Notes under the pieces: generated by a model
Databases searched by the model: none
What the model was told of the DNA's origin: nothing
What the model saw: the letters and a program-made list of their open reading frames with translations, nothing else
Shown: one piece after another, positions 24,888 to 35,417 of the stretch
Layout: the number at the start of each line of letters is the position of its first letter
Position numbering within the stretch: position 1 is the stretch's first letter
Source: Chitinophagaceae bacterium
GTDB lineage: Bacteria > Bacteroidota > Bacteroidia > Chitinophagales > Chitinophagaceae
Length of the DNA stretch: 64,000 nucleotides
Direction: 5' to 3'
NCBI GenBank assembly: GCA_003168265.1
Contig: PMSV01000019.1
Location: 124,001 to 188,000, forward strand
Translations under genes and position numbers: made by a program

Positions 24888-27800
24888 TTGTTGAGGGCAG
24901 TCCTCACGCTAATCCTGTTGTTGCTCAGCCTGTTTCTGCTTTCACAGGCAATAACCCAACGGTCACTGCTTTATGGCATTCTTTTCTTAGCCGCTCTTAC
25001 CCTTTTCCTGAGAACCCTCACCCTGGCTACAGGCCTGACTAATTTTTTATTCCTGTTCTTTGTCTGGATAATGATACATATGCCAAGCGTTCAGACATGG
25101 ATGATCCGGGAAGCAAGCGACCGTCTTTCTTATAGCATGCATACCAGGGTGAGCATCAGCCATGTTGACTTTTCCCTTTTCAATAGGATCATTCTGAGAG
25201 ATGCTTTGCTGGAAGATCAACAAAAAGACACCCTCCTGTATGCCGGCGGTTTGAAAGTCCAGATTACCGACCTTTTGTTCAGAGAGAAGAAAATCAGTCT
25301 TCGCTATATTGGGCTCACTGATGCAACTATTAAGCTGCAAAGACGTGATTCGGTATGGAATTACCAGTTCCTCTCAGATTATTTTTCTTCTCCCACATCA
25401 GGAAATTCATCGGGTTTCGAATTGAATCTTAATCAAATCACCCTCTCCAATATCCATTTCGTTAAAAGGGATCTGTGGCGGGGTGAAGACTTTGATGTCA
25501 GGCTGGGTGATCTGCAATTAAATGCCGATTCGATCAGTTTGGCCCAAAAAACGGCAATCATTAAAACCCTGGATATCAGGAAACTGGATTTTGCGATTTA
25601 TAATTACGACGGTCGCAGGCTTATCTCTCCTCCTTCTGATAGCATTTACAATGATCAGTTTCACCTCAGGCTAAATCCTGCGGACTGGAAGATCCGGGCA
25701 GCGGATATAAGCATTCAAAACAGTTCATTCAGGGATTATAAGATTGACGGACAGGCTGCTTCACGTTATTTTGACGGAAAACATATCTATTTCTATACTG
25801 TAAATGGAAATTTCCATCAGGTTCTGTTGCACAAAGACACAGTTACAGCCCAAGTCTCTTTGTCGACCAGGGAGAGATGCGGATTTGAAGTAAAAAAATT
25901 GACTGCTTCCATAAAATTCTTTCCGGAAGGCATGGAATTTCACAAACTGGACCTGCAAACGGCAAAAAGCCATATAAGAAATTATTATGCAATGCGGTTC
26001 CGGACCTTTGACGATATGCCCGATTTTATCAGCAAGATCACTATGGAAGGCAATTTTACAGATAGTTATGTCGACAGCTATGATATCGGTTTTTTTGTAC
26101 CGGAATTAAAGGACTGGAATAGAAAAATCAGGCTTACGGGCGTGATCAAAGGCCCGGTAGAGAACCTTGTTGGCCGGAAAATTCTTTTGGAGGCCGGGAA
26201 CAGCACCCTGCTCAACGGAGATATCCACCTGAAAGGGCTGCCAGACATTGACCATACCTATATCGAATTCCGATCCAATGATTTCCGCACGACCTATGCT
26301 GATGCCACTTCGCTGATTCCACATCTTCGGGATATTCATCAGCCCCGCATTGACCGAATCAGTTCATTTCGCTTTACAGGTTCATTTGTTGGCTATCTGA
26401 AGAATTTCGTAGCCGACGGAACCATGGAAACCAACCTGGGCACCCTCGTTACCGATGTCAATATGAAATTTCCCGACCATCGTCCCACTATTTACTCTGG
26501 CAAGATTAGCACTGAGAAATTTGATCTGGGGCAGCTTCTAGACAATTCCAACTTGGGAAGCATCTCCTTCTCGGGTAAAGTCGCAGGAAGCGGATTGCTT
26601 CCTAAAACGGTAAACGCCACCCTGGACGGCTCTTTAAAAAGCATCGAATTCAACAAGTACACTTATCGCAATATCATCGTAAATGGAACCATTGCAAAGA
26701 GAAAGTTCAACGGGGAACTGATTTCGAAGGACTCAAACCTTTACGCACGAATGAATGGACTGATGGATTTCAGCGGGCATCAACCCCGCTTCGACCTGAA
26801 TGCGGAAATCGGACGCACCGATCTGAGGAAACTGCGTTTAACCCATGACAGCATAGAGCTAAATGGAAAACTTAGGCTGAATTTCACAGGAAGCAATATC
26901 GATAACTTCATCGGTTTTGCACGTTTCTATGATGCCGGTATTTTCAAAAACGGGCAAAGGATCTCCTTTGATTCCCTGGACCTCGAATCGAAAGTTTCGG
27001 AAGGAAATAACAAATCCATCTCCATAGAGAGCAATGAATTTGACGCTGCCATTGCAGGAGAATTCAATATCCAGGACCTGCCCGATGCATTCCAAACCTT
27101 TCTCAATAAATATTATCCGGCCTATATTAGACCGGCCCGTCGCAAACCGGCGGAGAATCAGAATTTCAGTTTTGTGATCTCAACCCGGAAGGTCGACGAT
27201 TACATTAGTTTCATCGATAAAAAGCTGGGGGGATTCAACAATTCGACCCTAAGCGGAAGAATTGACACCCGCAACAATTTACTCGACTTAAATGCGGAGG
27301 TGCCGCAATTCAACTACAGCCATTTCTCCTTCCTTAATTCAAAGTTGAAAGGAAAGGGAACCTATGACAGTCTTTCGGTGGAAACAAATATCGGGGAAGT
27401 CTATGTTAACGACAGTCTCCATTTTCCCAATACACATATGCTCCTGCGTTCATCCAATGACCTATCCGCCGTTAACATAACAACCTCTGCAAGCCAGACA
27501 CTCAATGCGGCCAGTGTGGACGCACAGATCAGGACTTCGCAGACCGGTTTCCATGTAAGATTCAACCCCTCCACCTTCGATGTCAATGGTAAAAAATGGA
27601 CCATCCAAAAAGACGGGGAATTTGAAATTGAAAATGATATCGTAGCGGCGAATTCATTGAAAATTTCCAGTGATGATCAGCAGATCCAGGTGACCACTCA
27701 TCCCTCCTCCTCAGGTAGCTGGAATGACCTACAACTCGATTTGAAAAAAATCAATATCGGGGATTTCACTTCCTACCTGGTCAAAAGCGACAGGATTGAA

Positions 27801-29819
27801 GGTCTTTTGTCTGGTTCGGGAACGATTAAGAATCCACTGAGGGATGGAACTGATTTTTCCTTTAAGGGCCTGGCTGAGCAATTCCGCCTGAATAACGATT
27901 CAGTAGGTAAGCTGGAAATAAGTTCCGGATACGAAAAAGAAACCGGCCTTATCACCGCACATGTGAATTCAGACAACCTCAATTATCATTTCGATCTGCA
28001 GGGTATATTCAAGACCTCGGATAGCCTGGCTGCGACCACCCAACCGGTCAATATCCTCACTCATTTCAAAGACACGAAAATTGATCTGCTTGGCCGGTAT
28101 GTAGATACGGTATTCAGCAATGTCCAGGGTTTCGCAACCGGCCAATTGCAAATTGTGGGGCCAGCGAACGAGTTGAAATATATCGGAGACGTGAGCTTGC
28201 GGGATGCCAGACTCCGTGTAAAATACACGAAATGCACTTATTTGATTCCGAAGGCGCAGGTCGCCCTCAGAGACGGTTATATGGATTTTGGCTCTTTCCA
28301 AATCAGGGATACCCTCGGAAATACAGGACAGGTCAAAAGAAGCAAACTGATGCACCATTCTTTTTCAGATTTAGCCTACGATTTTGCCATATCCACGAAT
28401 AAGCTATTGGTGTTGAATACGAAGGGGACGGACAATAACCAGTTTTATGGGAAGGTTATCGGGAAAGCGGAAATGTCCCTCAGCGGACCGGACGAAAACA
28501 TGCTTCTTGAAATAAAGGGCGCTCCTGCCGACAGTTCTGAGCTTTATCTGCCGCTTAATTCAACAAGGGAAAGCGCAGATGCAGATTTCCTTATCTGGAA
28601 AGTTTATGGTAAGGAGATGAAGCGACAAACCAATAACAAGGAAACAAATCTTACAGTCAAACTTGATCTCACAGCAAACAATTTTGCCAATGTTTATGTC
28701 ATCCTTGACCCGCTTACGGGGGATATCATCAAAGCCAATGGACATGGCAATCTCCAGATGCGCGTGGGATCCGCCGAAGACCTAAGCATATCAGGACGTT
28801 ATGAAATTGACAAAGGAAGTTATAACTTCACATTCCAGTCATTTATCAGAAAGCCGTTCATATTCCGTGAAGGCGGAGATAATTATATTCAATGGAAAGG
28901 TGACCCTTATAAGGCGGAGATCAATATCGAAGCCATTTACCAGGCCGACAATATCAGTTTCAATGACCTGGCCTATACCAATTCGACGGTTGGAAAGGCT
29001 TTTGGAAACAGTGCCGAATTAACAGGATATCGCGGGCCCATCCTGGTCATTGCTGATCTTACCCAAAAACTGACCCAACCACATATTGAATTCAAAATCG
29101 AATTGCCGCAGAACAGTCCGCTGAAAAACGACATGTATGCTACTCTCCTGCTTAACCTCATCGAGTCGGACCCCAATGAACTCAACAAACAGGTGTCCTT
29201 CCTGCTTGTATTTAACAGTTTCGGTCCGATGTCCAACACCAATACGGCTTTTGATCCGAGTTCAGCCGTAACCGGAATTTTCGTTAGCAGTATCTCCGGG
29301 TTTATTTCCAACCAGCTTTCTCAGCAGTTTTCCAGCATTTTCAAAAAAGTATTCAATAACAATAATCTGCGGCTCAATCTGAACACCAATTTCTATAACG
29401 GCAGCGCCTACCTGGCAGGGAACGTCGACCAATCCAAGATCGTCTACGATCGAACCAATGTCAATTTATCTGTGGCAAAAAGCTTTCTTGATGAGCGACT
29501 GACCTTTACTTTTGGCAGCGCTCTTGATATTGGTCTTAGCGCTCAGCAGGCTGCCGCATCTTCCTTCCAGTTCCTGCCTGACCTCAATATGGACTATAAG
29601 ATCACGAAGGACGGAAAACTTACGGTCAGTGTTTTCTATAGGGATTCATATAACTATCTGTCAGCAGCCAACCGCACAGCCAATAGCTCGGGGACAAGTC
29701 TTTCCTACCATAGGAATTTTGACCGCATTGATGAACTTTTCAGAAAGAAGAAAAAAGACAAGCCAAAAGAGACTCCTCCACCCGTTCCCCCGGTCACAAC
29801 CAGCAGTGGCACTCAATGA
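24888..29819 (+). CDS. giant TamB-like translocation/assembly protein (AsmA/DUF490 family)
   Basis: 1643 residues. The N terminus has two strongly hydrophobic segments (about 2-22 and 27-62) that anchor it in the inner membrane; the rest is repetitive beta structure spanning the periplasm. Residues about 1270-1600 match the TamB/DUF490 C-terminal domain (AEDLSISGRYEIDKGSYNF, IFREGGDNYIQWKGDPYKAEI). TamB-like proteins are bridges for phospholipid transport and outer-membrane protein assembly. The tail is proline-rich (KPKETPPPVPPV). Start at TTG; an in-frame CTG at 24867 would give (M)KKLFII with a basic pre-helix and may be the true start. No TamA/BamA-like partner adjoins. Convergent with ribBA, 6 bases apart. 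Confidence 0.9.
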   Translation: MLRAVLTLILLLLSLFLLSQAITQRSLLYGILFLAALTLFLRTLTLATGLTNFLFLFFVWIMIHMPSVQTWMIREASDRLSYSMHTRVSISHVDFSLFNRIILRDALLEDQQKDTLLYAGGLKVQITDLLFREKKISLRYIGLTDATIKLQRRDSVWNYQFLSDYFSSPTSGNSSGFELNLNQITLSNIHFVKRDLWRGEDFDVRLGDLQLNADSISLAQKTAIIKTLDIRKLDFAIYNYDGRRLISPPSDSIYNDQFHLRLNPADWKIRAADISIQNSSFRDYKIDGQAASRYFDGKHIYFYTVNGNFHQVLLHKDTVTAQVSLSTRERCGFEVKKLTASIKFFPEGMEFHKLDLQTAKSHIRNYYAMRFRTFDDMPDFISKITMEGNFTDSYVDSYDIGFFVPELKDWNRKIRLTGVIKGPVENLVGRKILLEAGNSTLLNGDIHLKGLPDIDHTYIEFRSNDFRTTYADATSLIPHLRDIHQPRIDRISSFRFTGSFVGYLKNFVADGTMETNLGTLVTDVNMKFPDHRPTIYSGKISTEKFDLGQLLDNSNLGSISFSGKVAGSGLLPKTVNATLDGSLKSIEFNKYTYRNIIVNGTIAKRKFNGELISKDSNLYARMNGLMDFSGHQPRFDLNAEIGRTDLRKLRLTHDSIELNGKLRLNFTGSNIDNFIGFARFYDAGIFKNGQRISFDSLDLESKVSEGNNKSISIESNEFDAAIAGEFNIQDLPDAFQTFLNKYYPAYIRPARRKPAENQNFSFVISTRKVDDYISFIDKKLGGFNNSTLSGRIDTRNNLLDLNAEVPQFNYSHFSFLNSKLKGKGTYDSLSVETNIGEVYVNDSLHFPNTHMLLRSSNDLSAVNITTSASQTLNAASVDAQIRTSQTGFHVRFNPSTFDVNGKKWTIQKDGEFEIENDIVAANSLKISSDDQQIQVTTHPSSSGSWNDLQLDLKKINIGDFTSYLVKSDRIEGLLSGSGTIKNPLRDGTDFSFKGLAEQFRLNNDSVGKLEISSGYEKETGLITAHVNSDNLNYHFDLQGIFKTSDSLAATTQPVNILTHFKDTKIDLLGRYVDTVFSNVQGFATGQLQIVGPANELKYIGDVSLRDARLRVKYTKCTYLIPKAQVALRDGYMDFGSFQIRDTLGNTGQVKRSKLMHHSFSDLAYDFAISTNKLLVLNTKGTDNNQFYGKVIGKAEMSLSGPDENMLLEIKGAPADSSELYLPLNSTRESADADFLIWKVYGKEMKRQTNNKETNLTVKLDLTANNFANVYVILDPLTGDIIKANGHGNLQMRVGSAEDLSISGRYEIDKGSYNFTFQSFIRKPFIFREGGDNYIQWKGDPYKAEINIEAIYQADNISFNDLAYTNSTVGKAFGNSAELTGYRGPILVIADLTQKLTQPHIEFKIELPQNSPLKNDMYATLLLNLIESDPNELNKQVSFLLVFNSFGPMSNTNTAFDPSSAVTGIFVSSISGFISNQLSQQFSSIFKKVFNNNNLRLNLNTNFYNGSAYLAGNVDQSKIVYDRTNVNLSVAKSFLDERLTFTFGSALDIGLSAQQAAASSFQFLPDLNMDYKITKDGKLTVSVFYRDSYNYLSAANRTANSSGTSLSYHRNFDRIDELFRKKKKDKPKETPPPVPPVTTSSGTQ

Positions 29820-29825
29820 CCTGGC

Positions 29826-31025
29826 CTACTTTAAAATATTATGACCCAGCTTATCTCTTTTCGTAATTAGGTATTTCTCGTTATGGGGATTGGGTTTGAT
29901 CTCGATGGGAACCGTCTCCACGATTTCCAGGCCATAACCGGAAAGGGCTGTTCTCTTCTTTGGATTATTGCTGATAAGACGGATCTTGGTTATCCCCAGG
30001 TATCTCAGGATTTGGGCGCCAACCCCATAATCCCGCTTATCCATTGGAAATCCCAGGTGCAGGTTAGCTTCAACCGTGTCCATCCCCTTTTCCTGTAAAC
30101 GGTAGGCTTTCAATTTATTAACCAGTCCGATGCCTCTTCCTTCCTGATTCATGTACACAATTACCCCGCTCCCATTTTCCTCCACCATTTCCATAGCATG
30201 ATGCAATTGTTCCCCGCAATCGCAGCGTAGGGAACCCAGTATATCCCCTGTAAAACAGGAAGAATGCACGCGCACGAGCACAGGATCATTTTTTCCCCAT
30301 TCTCCTTTTATAAGGGCAAGGTGCTCGTTGATAGTATTTTTTTCTTTGAACGCAATCAATTTGAAATGGCCGTATTTTGTTGGCAAATCCACCCTGACGA
30401 TCTCTTCGATCAGAGAATCCGTTTTCAATCTGTATTCGATGAGATCCTTTATCGAAATCAATCTGCAATCAAATTGAGCTGCGATCTCCTCAAGCTGCGG
30501 GAGCCTTGCCATGCTGCCGTCCTCGTTCATAATTTCCACCAAAACGCCAGCCGGTTCAAAACCTGCCAGCCTTGCCAGATCAATTGCGGCCTCGGTATGG
30601 CCTGCCCTGCGCAAAACTCCCCCTGACTTGGCCTTTAAAGGAAATATATGACCCGGGCGGCCAAGCTCCTCCGGCTTTGTATTTTTATTGTTTAGCGCTT
30701 CTACAGTTTTAGCCCGGTCCCGGGCTGAAATACCCGTTGTGCAACCATGCCCTAATAAATCAACGGAAACCGTAAAAGCCGTCTCGTGCAAGCCAGTATT
30801 GTTATTTACCATCATGTCCAGCTCCAGTTCTTCGCAACGATCTTCTACAAGCGGGACGCAGATGAGACCCCTTCCGTATTTGCTCATGAAATTGATTATT
30901 TCCGTCGTAACCTTACGAGCCGCAACAATAAAATCCCCTTCGTTTTCACGGTCCTCATCATCAACCACTATGACCAGTTTTCCTGCTCTTATGTCTTCAA
31001 TGGCGCTTTCAATGGTATCCAACAT
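29826..31025 (-). CDS. ribBA: bifunctional 3,4-dihydroxy-2-butanone-4-phosphate synthase / GTP cyclohydrolase II
   Basis: 399 residues carrying both entry enzymes of riboflavin synthesis. Residues 1 to about 200 are RibB ([15 protein letters not shown] acidic metal/substrate loop; [22 protein letters not shown]). Residues about 205-399 are RibA, with the zinc cysteines in [17 protein letters not shown] and [18 protein letters not shown]. No FMN riboswitch is evident: the start lies only 15 bases from a -7 box. Convergent with the TamB-like gene and divergent from mdh. Confidence 0.97.
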   Translation of the reverse strand: MLDTIESAIEDIRAGKLVIVVDDEDRENEGDFIVAARKVTTEIINFMSKYGRGLICVPLVEDRCEELELDMMVNNNTGLHETAFTVSVDLLGHGCTTGISARDRAKTVEALNNKNTKPEELGRPGHIFPLKAKSGGVLRRAGHTEAAIDLARLAGFEPAGVLVEIMNEDGSMARLPQLEEIAAQFDCRLISIKDLIEYRLKTDSLIEEIVRVDLPTKYGHFKLIAFKEKNTINEHLALIKGEWGKNDPVLVRVHSSCFTGDILGSLRCDCGEQLHHAMEMVEENGSGVIVYMNQEGRGIGLVNKLKAYRLQEKGMDTVEANLHLGFPMDKRDYGVGAQILRYLGITKIRLISNNPKKRTALSGYGLEIVETVPIEIKPNPHNEKYLITKRDKLGHNILK

Positions 31026-31040
31026 ATGATTATTTTGTTA

Positions 31041-31048
31041 CAAAGATA
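31041..31048 (-). promoter_or_regulatory. -7 box of ribBA
   Basis: TATCTTTG on the minus strand, an exact TAnnTTTG match, 15 bases before the ATG at 31025; the predicted leader is under about 12 bases. Confidence 0.5.
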
Positions 31049-31108
31049 TAATAACGGGTGGAAGCCGCTGTGGTTCACTGTGCTGTCAATATGTGGGAAA
31101 AGGCAGGT

Positions 31109-31140
31109 TTTGGAAAGAAGGGGCCTGTCAATTACTTTTG
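31109..31140 (+). promoter_or_regulatory. Bacteroidota-type promoter of mdh
   Basis: TTTG at 31109-31112 and TACTTTTG at 31133-31140, separated by 20 bases, match the Bacteroidota -33/-7 consensus well. The predicted start near 31146 gives a leader of about 120 bases before the ATG at 31265. Confidence 0.65.
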
Positions 31141-31264
31141 CACCGCAAATTAATCTATACAATAGAATAAATAGAGTGGAAACAGGGTACGAGCAATTAT
31201 GTTCAAACAGGGAAATGAAAAAGGGAGGTTCCATCCGGTAAATAGAAAAACTAAAAATACGCAT

Positions 31265-32194
31265 ATGAAAGTAACGGTTGTAGGCGCAGGTGCCGTCGGA
31301 GCCACTTGTGCTGATAATATTGCCCGTAAAGAATTGGCCACAGAACTGGTAATCCTTGATATTAAAGAAGGCCTTGCCGAAGGAAAGGCACAGGATATGA
31401 TGCAGACTGCAGCCCTCTTAGGGTTTGACACCAAAATCATTGGCAGCACCAATGATTATTCCAAAACTGCCGGAAGCGGAGTGGTTGTGATTACATCCGG
31501 GATCCCGCGAAAACCAGGCATGACCAGGGAAGAACTCATTGGAACCAATGCAGGGATCGTCAAAGGAGTGGCGGAAAACATTTTAAAGCATTCTCCCGAT
31601 GCCATCCTGATTGTAATAAGCAATCCAATGGACACCATGACCTACCTGACCTTAAAAGCTACAGGATTGCCTAAGAACCGGATCATCGGCATGGGAGGTG
31701 CACTAGACAGCGCCAGGTTCCGTTATCAACTAAGCCAGCACCTGGGGGCAAGCCCCACCGATCTCAATGCAATTGTCGTCGGTGGCCATGGAGACACCAC
31801 CATGATCCCTCTAATTCGACTGGCTACCTGGAACAGCGTCCTGGTCAGCGCCCTTTTAAGTGCTGAACAACAAAAGCAGATAGTTGCAGACACCATGGTG
31901 GGAGGTGCCACATTGACAAAACTGATCGGAACATCGGCCTGGTATGCTCCCGGAGCGGCCGGCGCATCCCTTGTGGAAAGCATTGTGAGGGATGAGAAAA
32001 AACTAATCAGTTGTTGTGTCTCTCTCGATGGGGAATATGGTCAAAAGGACATTTGTCTTGGAGTTCCGGTCATCATTGGGAAAAACGGATGGGAGAAAAT
32101 AATTGATTTCGATCTCAGCAGCGAAGAACAGTCGCTCTTCAGTAAGAGCGCAGATGCCGTTCGCAATATGAATGAGGTCTTAAAAACGCTCTGA
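31265..32194 (+). CDS. mdh: malate dehydrogenase
   Basis: 309 residues from ATG 31265. An in-frame ATG at 31199 would add a 22-residue extension not found in the family. The protein begins with the Rossmann NAD motif MKVTVVGAGAVGATCADN, carries the substrate loop IPRKPGMTREELIG (Arg rather than Gln at the specificity position, indicating malate not lactate), ISNPMDTMTYL, and the catalytic His in VGGHGDTTMIP. It interconverts malate and oxaloacetate in the TCA cycle. Single gene with its own promoter, divergent from ribBA. Confidence 0.95.
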   Translation: MKVTVVGAGAVGATCADNIARKELATELVILDIKEGLAEGKAQDMMQTAALLGFDTKIIGSTNDYSKTAGSGVVVITSGIPRKPGMTREELIGTNAGIVKGVAENILKHSPDAILIVISNPMDTMTYLTLKATGLPKNRIIGMGGALDSARFRYQLSQHLGASPTDLNAIVVGGHGDTTMIPLIRLATWNSVLVSALLSAEQQKQIVADTMVGGATLTKLIGTSAWYAPGAAGASLVESIVRDEKKLISCCVSLDGEYGQKDICLGVPVIIGKNGWEKIIDFDLSSEEQSLFSKSADAVRNMNEVLKTL

Positions 32195-32340
32195 TTAAAC
32201 AGAATAAGGCCTGGGCCCGTAGTCTTAACAACGGCAACAGGCCCGGTAAATTTCTTTGTGCTGATTTCAATGAAGGCTATAATCTCTTCAGCAATGAAGG
32301 AGGATGGGCGAGAGAACATATTAAATAGCGAGGGTTAGAT

Positions 32341-33396
32341 TCAAAAGCCGATGGTTGCCTGGTCCTTTGGCAGCCTGTTCAGGTATTGATATATTTTTTC
32401 TTCTATTTCCTGATCGTTTTGCAAGCGCATGCACTTAAAATGACGCTTCGGGCATTTGTCATGGCCGATTTTTGAACAAGGCCTGCAGGAAAGGCCTTTG
32501 ACTTCCATGGTTTCGGAAAAGGCTGAAAGCGTTCTGCCCTGCGCCTGCAAGGTTTTTGAAAATAAATCCCCATAATACGGATACATGCCGAATTCGGGAA
32601 TGGTATTTCCCCATATAGAAATCAGGGGCCTTTTAAATGCGGCGGCCACGTGCATGAAGCCCGTATCATTGCTGATGATCAGTTTAGCCCGGCGCACAAG
32701 GTCGGCCGATTCATGAAGGCTGAACTTGCCGCAGGCATTGTAAATCTTTACCGGATCCATATTTGCAATCTCTTCCCCATCTGTTCTGTCCTGCTGCCCT
32801 CCAAGTAAAATAACCGGATGATCAATGTTCGCGCAGAGCGTTTTTAGTTTTTCTATTGGAAACTTTTTAGTAAAATGGGCCGCACCGATAACGATTCCGA
32901 TATATCCCAGATGATGTGAGGCAGGAATATCTTTTTCTTTTATCTTTTCTGAATCGGGAATAAAATAATCCAGCCCAGCCCCATCATTCCTGACTCCAAA
33001 ACTTTCTACGGTTTTCATGTAACGATCCACTATATGGCTCCTCGGGAGCCGATCTATCTTAAGGGCTGTAATCAGCCATTTTTCGATATTGAGTTTAGGA
33101 AAAGAAAAGGATTTTTTTGAAAGTCCCCACTTGACACGGAAGGTCCTGAGATTATGGTGAAGGTCGATGATATAATCGAAGTCCTGCTCACGCATTTCCC
33201 GGATTGTTTCATTCAAATCATCTTTTAGCAAATGTAACCGGTCTAAATAGGGATTGGCCTCCAGGATCCCGGCGAAAGCGGGTTTAGTAAGGTAATGAAG
33301 TTCTGCCGTAAGGATTTGCTTTTTCAGGCAACGGATAACAGGTGTGGTAAGCACGATATCCCCGATGGATGAAAAACGGATGATCAGAAATTTCAT
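32341..33396 (-). CDS. glycosyltransferase family 9 (heptosyltransferase-like)
   Basis: 351 residues, full length for GT9 (GT-B fold). The N-terminal KFLIIRFSSIGDIVLTTPVIRCL motif and the C-terminal nucleotide-sugar site SNDTGFMHVAAAFKRPLISIWG are diagnostic. Family members add heptose or related sugars during lipopolysaccharide core assembly at the inner face of the inner membrane. A late cysteine cluster (LSCRPCSKIGHDKCP) near 305-320 is common in this subfamily. No other LPS gene adjoins. The MFS gene upstream is on the same strand with an 88-base gap. Confidence 0.92.
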   Translation of the reverse strand: MKFLIIRFSSIGDIVLTTPVIRCLKKQILTAELHYLTKPAFAGILEANPYLDRLHLLKDDLNETIREMREQDFDYIIDLHHNLRTFRVKWGLSKKSFSFPKLNIEKWLITALKIDRLPRSHIVDRYMKTVESFGVRNDGAGLDYFIPDSEKIKEKDIPASHHLGYIGIVIGAAHFTKKFPIEKLKTLCANIDHPVILLGGQQDRTDGEEIANMDPVKIYNACGKFSLHESADLVRRAKLIISNDTGFMHVAAAFKRPLISIWGNTIPEFGMYPYYGDLFSKTLQAQGRTLSAFSETMEVKGLSCRPCSKIGHDKCPKRHFKCMRLQNDQEIEEKIYQYLNRLPKDQATIGF

Positions 33397-33484
33397 GATG
33401 TAAAATTAAGGCTTCGGAACGGGCCAAATTCAGTCCATACATAGTTCATGTTCAATCTATGTTCATTTCACATTCAGGCATTGT

Positions 33485-34738
33485 TCAGACCTCCAGGTAA
33501 TCCAGGTCCTTGCCAAAGGTTTCTTCAGTCAGATACAATGCTAAAAAAGCAAACCCAAAGACAAAAATGCCCGTAATCCAGCCGCTTTTCAGGTAGGCCT
33601 GAGCTGGATCCAGGTGAGACTGCAGACTGATGAACAGGGCCGATACGAGATTTAGCGAGCCACGGGCCATATTTGGAACCGTCGTCGCAACTGTGGCCCT
33701 GATATTTGTTCCGAATTGTTCAGCCGCCATTGTCACGAACATGGCCCAGAATCCTGTTCCGAAGCCCAGGACGGCGCATACAATATAAACCTCGGCAGTT
33801 GAAGCGCCATCCAGGTTAAAAAACCAGATCATGGCTCCCAAAGTAATGACATGAAAAAGCAACATCGATTTTTTGCGACTCTTCATCCATTGGCTCACAA
33901 AACCGATCAGGATATCTCCGATAGAAATCGCGGCATAGGCAATCATAATGGATTTTCCTGGCTCAATCTTCCCCTGGACATGCATTTTCACAGCAAACTT
34001 GTCTGAGAAGGTTAGCAATATCCCTATAACATACCAGTTAGGTAAGGCTATCAATATTGAAGTCAGGTATTTCTTAAGCCTCCGGCCATTTTTGAAGAGC
34101 ATTAAAAAATCACCCTTGCGCACTTTCTTGTCCCCTTCCACAGTCTTAAACATTCCTGACTCCAATACCCCGATACGAAGAAGTAGCAATAAAAATCCGA
34201 GGGCCCCGCCGATAAAATAGCAGGTGCGCCAACCGCTTCCATCTGCTGAAATGAAGCTTTTGCTTACAAAATAAGCAAGGACGGCACCCGTTAATCCGAT
34301 ACCCGCCACAAGGGAGGTTGCAATTCCCCTTTTTTCCTTAGGTATCAATTCACTGACCAGGGTAATCCCGGCGCCCAGTTCCCCTGCCAGCCCCATTCCA
34401 GTGAAAAAACGGACCCATGCATATTGTTCCGGGGTATTCACAAAACCATTGGCTATATTTCCCAGTGAATACAATATAATTGAAGCAAATAATACTTTCA
34501 GCCTTCCCTTCTTATCGCCCAATATTCCCCAGATAATTCCTCCGATCAGCAGGCCAAGCATTTGAATATTGATGATGAAAAGGCCCTTCTTTGCAACTGC
34601 GTCCTCATCCAAACCCAAAGAACGCAGTGAAGGCACTCTGATGATGCTATACAATAAGAGATCATAAATGTCCACGAAATAGCCCAGGGCCGCTACAATC
34701 ACGGCCAGGTTGAAGATTTTTCCTCGTTGCTGGTTCAT
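33485..34738 (-). CDS. MFS transporter (sugar/metabolite:H+ symporter type)
   Basis: 417 residues with about 12 hydrophobic segments. MFS motif A is seen in the loop after helix 2 (IIWGILGDKKGRLKVLF), and AWVRFFTGMGLAGELGAGITLVSELIPKEKRG after helix 4 matches the metabolite:H+ symporter/sugar porter groups. An extended charged loop (EGDKKVRKGDFLMLFKNGRR) separates the two halves, as usual. The substrate cannot be read from the sequence. It is 17 bases downstream of the DedA gene on the same strand, so probably in one transcript with it and the SDF symporter. Confidence 0.88.
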   Translation of the reverse strand: MNQQRGKIFNLAVIVAALGYFVDIYDLLLYSIIRVPSLRSLGLDEDAVAKKGLFIINIQMLGLLIGGIIWGILGDKKGRLKVLFASIILYSLGNIANGFVNTPEQYAWVRFFTGMGLAGELGAGITLVSELIPKEKRGIATSLVAGIGLTGAVLAYFVSKSFISADGSGWRTCYFIGGALGFLLLLLRIGVLESGMFKTVEGDKKVRKGDFLMLFKNGRRLKKYLTSILIALPNWYVIGILLTFSDKFAVKMHVQGKIEPGKSIMIAYAAISIGDILIGFVSQWMKSRKKSMLLFHVITLGAMIWFFNLDGASTAEVYIVCAVLGFGTGFWAMFVTMAAEQFGTNIRATVATTVPNMARGSLNLVSALFISLQSHLDPAQAYLKSGWITGIFVFGFAFLALYLTEETFGKDLDYLEV

Positions 34739-34755
34739 TTGAGAACTGGAATTTA

Positions 34756-35415
34756 TTAAGTAGTTGGGGGCCCTGATGTTTTCTTTTTGCCGGGGAAAAA
34801 CAATTTAAAAAGCACGGGCAATGTCGTCACCAAAACAATAATGATCGTGATGGCTTCGATATGATCTTTCAAGCTATAGCCGAATTTTCTCCAGACAATG
34901 GATTGCAAAAAATGACCGCCAATCATCATTGAGCTCACCCATACCACACTTCCTACGATATTGTAAAAATGAAAACTCTTCTTATCCATTTTGACGATCC
35001 CTGCCACGATCGGAGCGAATGTCCGAAGGATGGGGAGGAATTTGGCCAGGAAGATTGTGCCCTTGCCGTAATGCTCATAAAAATCATGGGCCCGGACCAG
35101 GTATTTTTTCTTAAAAAGCAGGGAATCTTTTCTCTCATAAAGAAGAGGTCCCGTCTTATTGCCAAACCAAAATCCTGCAATATTCCCCAATATTGATGCA
35201 ATGATCACCAATAGGATAATGAGACTGTAATGCACATCAAAAAATTCCTTGGCGAGGTCCTTTACATAAATCCCCGCTGCGAACAGCAGGCTGTCACCTG
35301 GCAGAAAAAAGCCAACGAATAGCCCGGTTTCAGCAAAAATGACAAGGAGCAACATATAGAGGCCGCCATTATGAATGATCCACTCGATGAACTGTTGTAT
35401 AATTCCTTTTCCCAT
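34756..35415 (-). CDS. DedA family membrane protein
   Basis: 219 residues. DedA/VTT signatures are present: ETGLFVGFFLPGDSLLFAAG near the N terminus and FLAKFLPILRTFAPIVAGIVKM after the central loop, with five to six hydrophobic segments and a basic C-terminal tail (FFPGKKKTSG). DedA proteins act in the inner membrane, and several recycle undecaprenyl phosphate or other lipids between leaflets. It lies 2 bases from the SDF symporter gene upstream and 17 bases from the MFS gene downstream, so it is in the middle of a leftward operon. Confidence 0.93.
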   Translation of the reverse strand: MGKGIIQQFIEWIIHNGGLYMLLLVIFAETGLFVGFFLPGDSLLFAAGIYVKDLAKEFFDVHYSLIILLVIIASILGNIAGFWFGNKTGPLLYERKDSLLFKKKYLVRAHDFYEHYGKGTIFLAKFLPILRTFAPIVAGIVKMDKKSFHFYNIVGSVVWVSSMMIGGHFLQSIVWRKFGYSLKDHIEAITIIIVLVTTLPVLFKLFFPGKKKTSGPPTT

Positions 35416-35417
35416 AT

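Noticed and set aside
32208-32243. GGCCTG/CAGGCC inverted repeat after mdh as terminator
   Set aside because: The arms are 6 bases with a loop over 20 bases and the following T tract is weak; not convincing.
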